DNA of 64,000 nucleotides from Sphingobacterium chungjuense (GTDB lineage: Bacteria > Bacteroidota > Bacteroidia > Sphingobacteriales > Sphingobacteriaceae), in the NCBI RefSeq assembly GCF_011316935.1, contig NZ_WLYS01000006.1, positions 122,164 to 186,163 on the forward strand, read 5' to 3'. The position numbers and the translations under genes are program-made. Within the stretch, counting starts at the first letter, position 1. Each line of letters starts with the position of its first letter. Below the pieces are notes generated by a model. The model searched no databases. It worked only from the letters and a program-made list of their open reading frames with translations, and was not told where the DNA came from. Below are positions 62,082-64,000 of the stretch, piece after piece.

Positions 62082-62516
62082 ATGGTAAAAGAGAAAAAGA
62101 TCATAGGCCGGACGGAGATTATAGACTTGCCGGAGTTGGGACTCTACAATCTTCCTGCGAAAATTGATACGGGGGCAGAAACTTCGGTAGTACACTGTGA
62201 AGATATGGAAGTGCTCGAAGAAGATGGACACTTGTATATCGTAGCGCATATTGCGGCATCCGACGACTCAGATGATATGATGGAGATTAGATTTCCAGTA
62301 CACCGAGAACGTACCGTCAAAAGCTCTTTTGGACAATCGGAAACACGCCATATTTTTAGAACTAAAATTAAAATATTCAACGAACTATACGACATCAAGC
62401 TTTCCTTTAGAGATCGTTCTGCCATGACCTACCCGATGCTGTTGGGCAGGAACTTTATTGCTGGAAAGTTTTTGGTGGATGTATCAAAAAGAAATCTAGG
62501 GCAAAATTTGCGCTAA
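62082..62516 (+). CDS. Retropepsin-like ATP-dependent zinc protease family protein (RimB-type)
   Basis: The 144-residue protein has the [10 protein letters not shown] motif (catalytic Asp D29) and ends with [11 protein letters not shown], both typical of the family formerly called ATP-dependent zinc protease and now known to be retropepsin-like. In Pseudomonas the relative RimB cleaves poly-glutamate tails that RimK adds to ribosomal protein S6. Here the gene precedes a RimK gene by 41 bases, matching that pairing. The name RimB is inference from family and context. Confidence 0.82.
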   Translation: MVKEKKIIGRTEIIDLPELGLYNLPAKIDTGAETSVVHCEDMEVLEEDGHLYIVAHIAASDDSDDMMEIRFPVHRERTVKSSFGQSETRHIFRTKIKIFNELYDIKLSFRDRSAMTYPMLLGRNFIAGKFLVDVSKRNLGQNLR

Positions 62517-62557
62517 AACTTATCCACTCATTCTTTGTTTTCATAAAAAACTACATT

Positions 62558-63496
62558 TTGAAAATTGCCATTTTATCAACAAATAAGAATTTGTATTCTA
62601 CCAGACGTCTGGTAGAATCCGCTCAGGCACGCGGTCACGAATGTGTGGTAATCGACCATAGCAAATGCTATGTCGGTATACAGCAAGACAAGCCTAGCAT
62701 ACATTATAAAGGACAAGACATTGCCGGTATCGATGCGATCGTACCGCGTATCGGTTCTTCGGTTACTTTCTACGGATCGGCGATTGTACGCCAATTTGAA
62801 GTGATGGACGTGTTGTCAGCCAACCCAAGCCAAGCGATTACACGCTCTAGAGACAAACTGCGCTGTATGCAAATCCTTTCGGGAGCTGGTTTAGGACTTC
62901 CTATTACGGGTTTTGCGCGCACTGCTTCGGATGTAGACGATTTGATTAGTATGGTAGGCGGTGCGCCACTAGTGATCAAATTATTGGAAGGAACGCAAGG
63001 AATTGGTGTGGTATTGGCCGAAACCAAAAAAGCGGCTTCTTCAGTGATCGAAGCATTCTACGGATTAGGAAATAACATTCTGATCCAAGAGTACATCAAA
63101 GAATCGAAAGGATCGGATATACGTGCTTTTGTGGTAGACGGGAAAGTGGTTGGCGCCATGAAGCGGACGGCGAAAGAAGGCGAATTCCGCTCAAACTTAC
63201 ACCGTGGTGGCAGTGCGGAAATCATCAAGTTGACGCGTAAAGAAAGAGAAACGGCAATCTCTGCTGCCAAAGCGATGGGACTAACCGTAGCGGGCGTAGA
63301 TATGCTGGCGTCCGATCGTGGACCACTCATTCTGGAAGTAAATTCTTCGCCAGGTTTGGAAGGCATCGAAACGGCTACTGGAAAAGACATCGCCGCTGAA
63401 ATCATCCAGTATCTGGAACGACAGCACGAAGCAAAATTGGCTTTAAAACCCGCCATACGTGTAAAAAGAACCGTTAAAAAAGAAAGCAAACTTTAA
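62558..63496 (+). CDS. rimK: RimK-type ATP-grasp alpha-L-glutamate ligase
   Basis: The 312-residue protein starts at a TTG and has the RimK layout: N-terminal domain with [20 protein letters not shown], the ATP-grasp core ([36 protein letters not shown]) and the metal-binding end [15 protein letters not shown] basic tail of about 25 residues follows. It adds glutamates to the C-terminus of ribosomal protein S6. The tail is unusual for the short E. coli form but is common in Bacteroidota. Confidence 0.9.
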   Translation: MKIAILSTNKNLYSTRRLVESAQARGHECVVIDHSKCYVGIQQDKPSIHYKGQDIAGIDAIVPRIGSSVTFYGSAIVRQFEVMDVLSANPSQAITRSRDKLRCMQILSGAGLGLPITGFARTASDVDDLISMVGGAPLVIKLLEGTQGIGVVLAETKKAASSVIEAFYGLGNNILIQEYIKESKGSDIRAFVVDGKVVGAMKRTAKEGEFRSNLHRGGSAEIIKLTRKERETAISAAKAMGLTVAGVDMLASDRGPLILEVNSSPGLEGIETATGKDIAAEIIQYLERQHEAKLALKPAIRVKRTVKKESKL

Positions 63497-63514
63497 AAGT
63501 TTGCTTTCTTTTTT
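63480..63514 (+). terminator. Terminator overlapping the rimK stop codon
   Basis: AGAAAGCAAACTT pairs with AAGTTTGCTTTCT and is followed by six Ts; the stop codon lies within the stem-loop. Confidence 0.8.
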
Positions 63515-63669
63515 AACGGTCTAGTTTGCCTTTATAAACTCTATACAGTGCGAGAAGATCTGGTCTCTGGCTAATCATACCTTTCTATTGCAAGAAATTG
63601 TCATTGACCTATCTGCCATACAGAGCTCACACTCCCGTAACATTCTTTTGTTTAATGTGTGCTTTTTAA

Positions 63670-63740
63670 TTCACCATTACTTCACGTCTCCTTCACCATT
63701 GCTTGGCGTTTGATTCACGGTTAGTGTACTAAGAATCCAC
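63670..63740. repeat. Helically phased 11-bp repeat array, core TTCAC, second locus
   Basis: Pentamers at 63670, 63681, 63692, 63703, 63714, 63725 and 63736 are spaced exactly 11 bases and read TTCAC, TTCAC, TTCAC, TTGGC, TTCAC, TGTAC, TCCAC; all begin with T and end with C. The last three units and spacers (GATTCAC, TTAGTGTACTAA, ATCCAC) nearly repeat 9573-9601. Confidence 0.7.
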
Positions 63741-63880
63741 TTTATTCGGGTATTGCTACCTACAAATGGTATACTACAGGTAAGAGCTTGGTAAAGCTAT
63801 ACAGGCGCTATCCAGAATACAGCGCGCAGCTAGATGTACTTACTAAAGCGGAAGGCCTTTGCGCGAAAAAAACTATTAAA
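63741..63880 (+). other. Coding-like remnant between the 11-bp array and the 5S terminator
   Basis: One plus-strand frame reads YKWYTTGKSLVKLYRRYP followed by EYSAQLDVLTKAEGL, which looks like real protein (helical, balanced composition) but has no start codon and runs into the terminator of the 5S gene. I do not recognise the source. Confidence 0.3.
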
Positions 63881-63886
63881 CACAAA

Positions 63887-63917
63887 AAAGCCCTTGCAAA
63901 GTTGTTGCAAGGGCTTT
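63887..63917 (-). terminator. Terminator of the rRNA operon
   Basis: On the minus strand AAAGCCCTTGCAA pairs with TTGCAAGGGCTTT and is followed by Ts. It lies 12 bases after the 5S gene and would end the whole rRNA transcript. Confidence 0.8.
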
Positions 63918-63928
63918 GGTATAAAATT

Positions 63929-64000
63929 AGGCACCGACCTACTCTCCCACCTGTTACGGCAATACCATCGGCTCTGGCGGGCTTAACTACTCTGTTCGGA
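63929..64000 (-). rRNA. rrf: 5S ribosomal RNA, 3' part
   Basis: Read on the minus strand the sequence ends with the conserved GGTGGGAGAGTAGGTCGGTG and contains CCGAACAGAGTAGTTAAGCC upstream, both diagnostic of bacterial 5S rRNA. About 72 bases of the gene are inside the window; the 5' third and presumably the 23S and 16S genes lie beyond the right edge. Confidence 0.92.

Overview
The window is a chromosomal stretch of a Bacteroidota bacterium, most likely in Sphingobacteriaceae (Sphingobacterium or a close relative). The evidence is a SusC/SusD pair with a FecI/FecR-type sigma/anti-sigma pair, promoters with the Bacteroidota -7 element TAnnTTTG, FISUMP and fimbrillin-like lipoproteins, many AraC-type regulators, and a near absence of Shine-Dalgarno sequences. 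The genus is an inference.

Layout. 0-7.3 kb: core-like genes, namely a QEGLA-motif protein cut by the window edge, a glutathione-synthase-like ATP-grasp enzyme, a secreted protein, a serine hydrolase, a thioredoxin-like protein, a YihY/BrkB membrane protein, a DUF6624-like lipoprotein and a DUF2490 protein. 7.5-9.9 kb: a compact module of a T4-type lysozyme, two small overlapping envelope genes and a conserved unknown protein. Two helically phased repeat arrays (10-bp and 11-bp period) lie upstream of it, followed by a small HTH gene. No capsid, tail, integrase or replication gene accompanies it. 10-36 kb: a visibly more A+T-rich accessory region of one- to few-gene units: truncated hemoglobin, ANT(6)-like nucleotidyltransferase, a DUF6985-like protein, Crp, a lone receiver, an SMR exporter, a ferredoxin reductase/ferredoxin pair, HxlR/SDR, a SIP-family protein, hydrolase/TetR, AraC/SDR, and a FISUMP operon with twin AraC genes. 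A direct repeat, GTTCGTTTTGTGAGACA, recurs between these units in one orientation. The region also holds decayed genes: a ferredoxin copy, a histidine kinase, SDR and AraC fragments, and an MG2/TonB-like fragment. 36.4-38.1 kb: a second FISUMP/fimbrillin-like gene split by one in-frame stop.

38.9-49.4 kb: a complete minus-strand acquisition locus in the order sigma factor, FecR, SusC with STN domain, SusD, DUF5689 lipoprotein, calcineurin-like phosphoesterase. It probably takes up and cleaves a phosphorylated or phosphodiester substrate. 49.6-58.4 kb: a succinate-semialdehyde dehydrogenase, a PAS histidine kinase, an outer-membrane beta-barrel protein, and a LytS/LytTR two-component pair that may control it. 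58.6-63.5 kb: purN, purH and purM, each with its own recognisable promoter, then a retropepsin-like (RimB-type) and RimK ATP-grasp pair. The window ends in the 3' part of a 5S rRNA gene on the minus strand, so an rRNA operon lies just beyond.

The most unusual signals are the phased arrays at 9.4-9.6 kb, with a sister 11-bp array next to the 5S gene at 63.7 kb; the same-orientation dispersed repeat of the accessory region; two short terminator-ended transcription units sharing a 17-nt leader; an HxlR operator whose 8-nt spacer is exactly the -7 promoter element; and several promoters that predict leaderless mRNAs.
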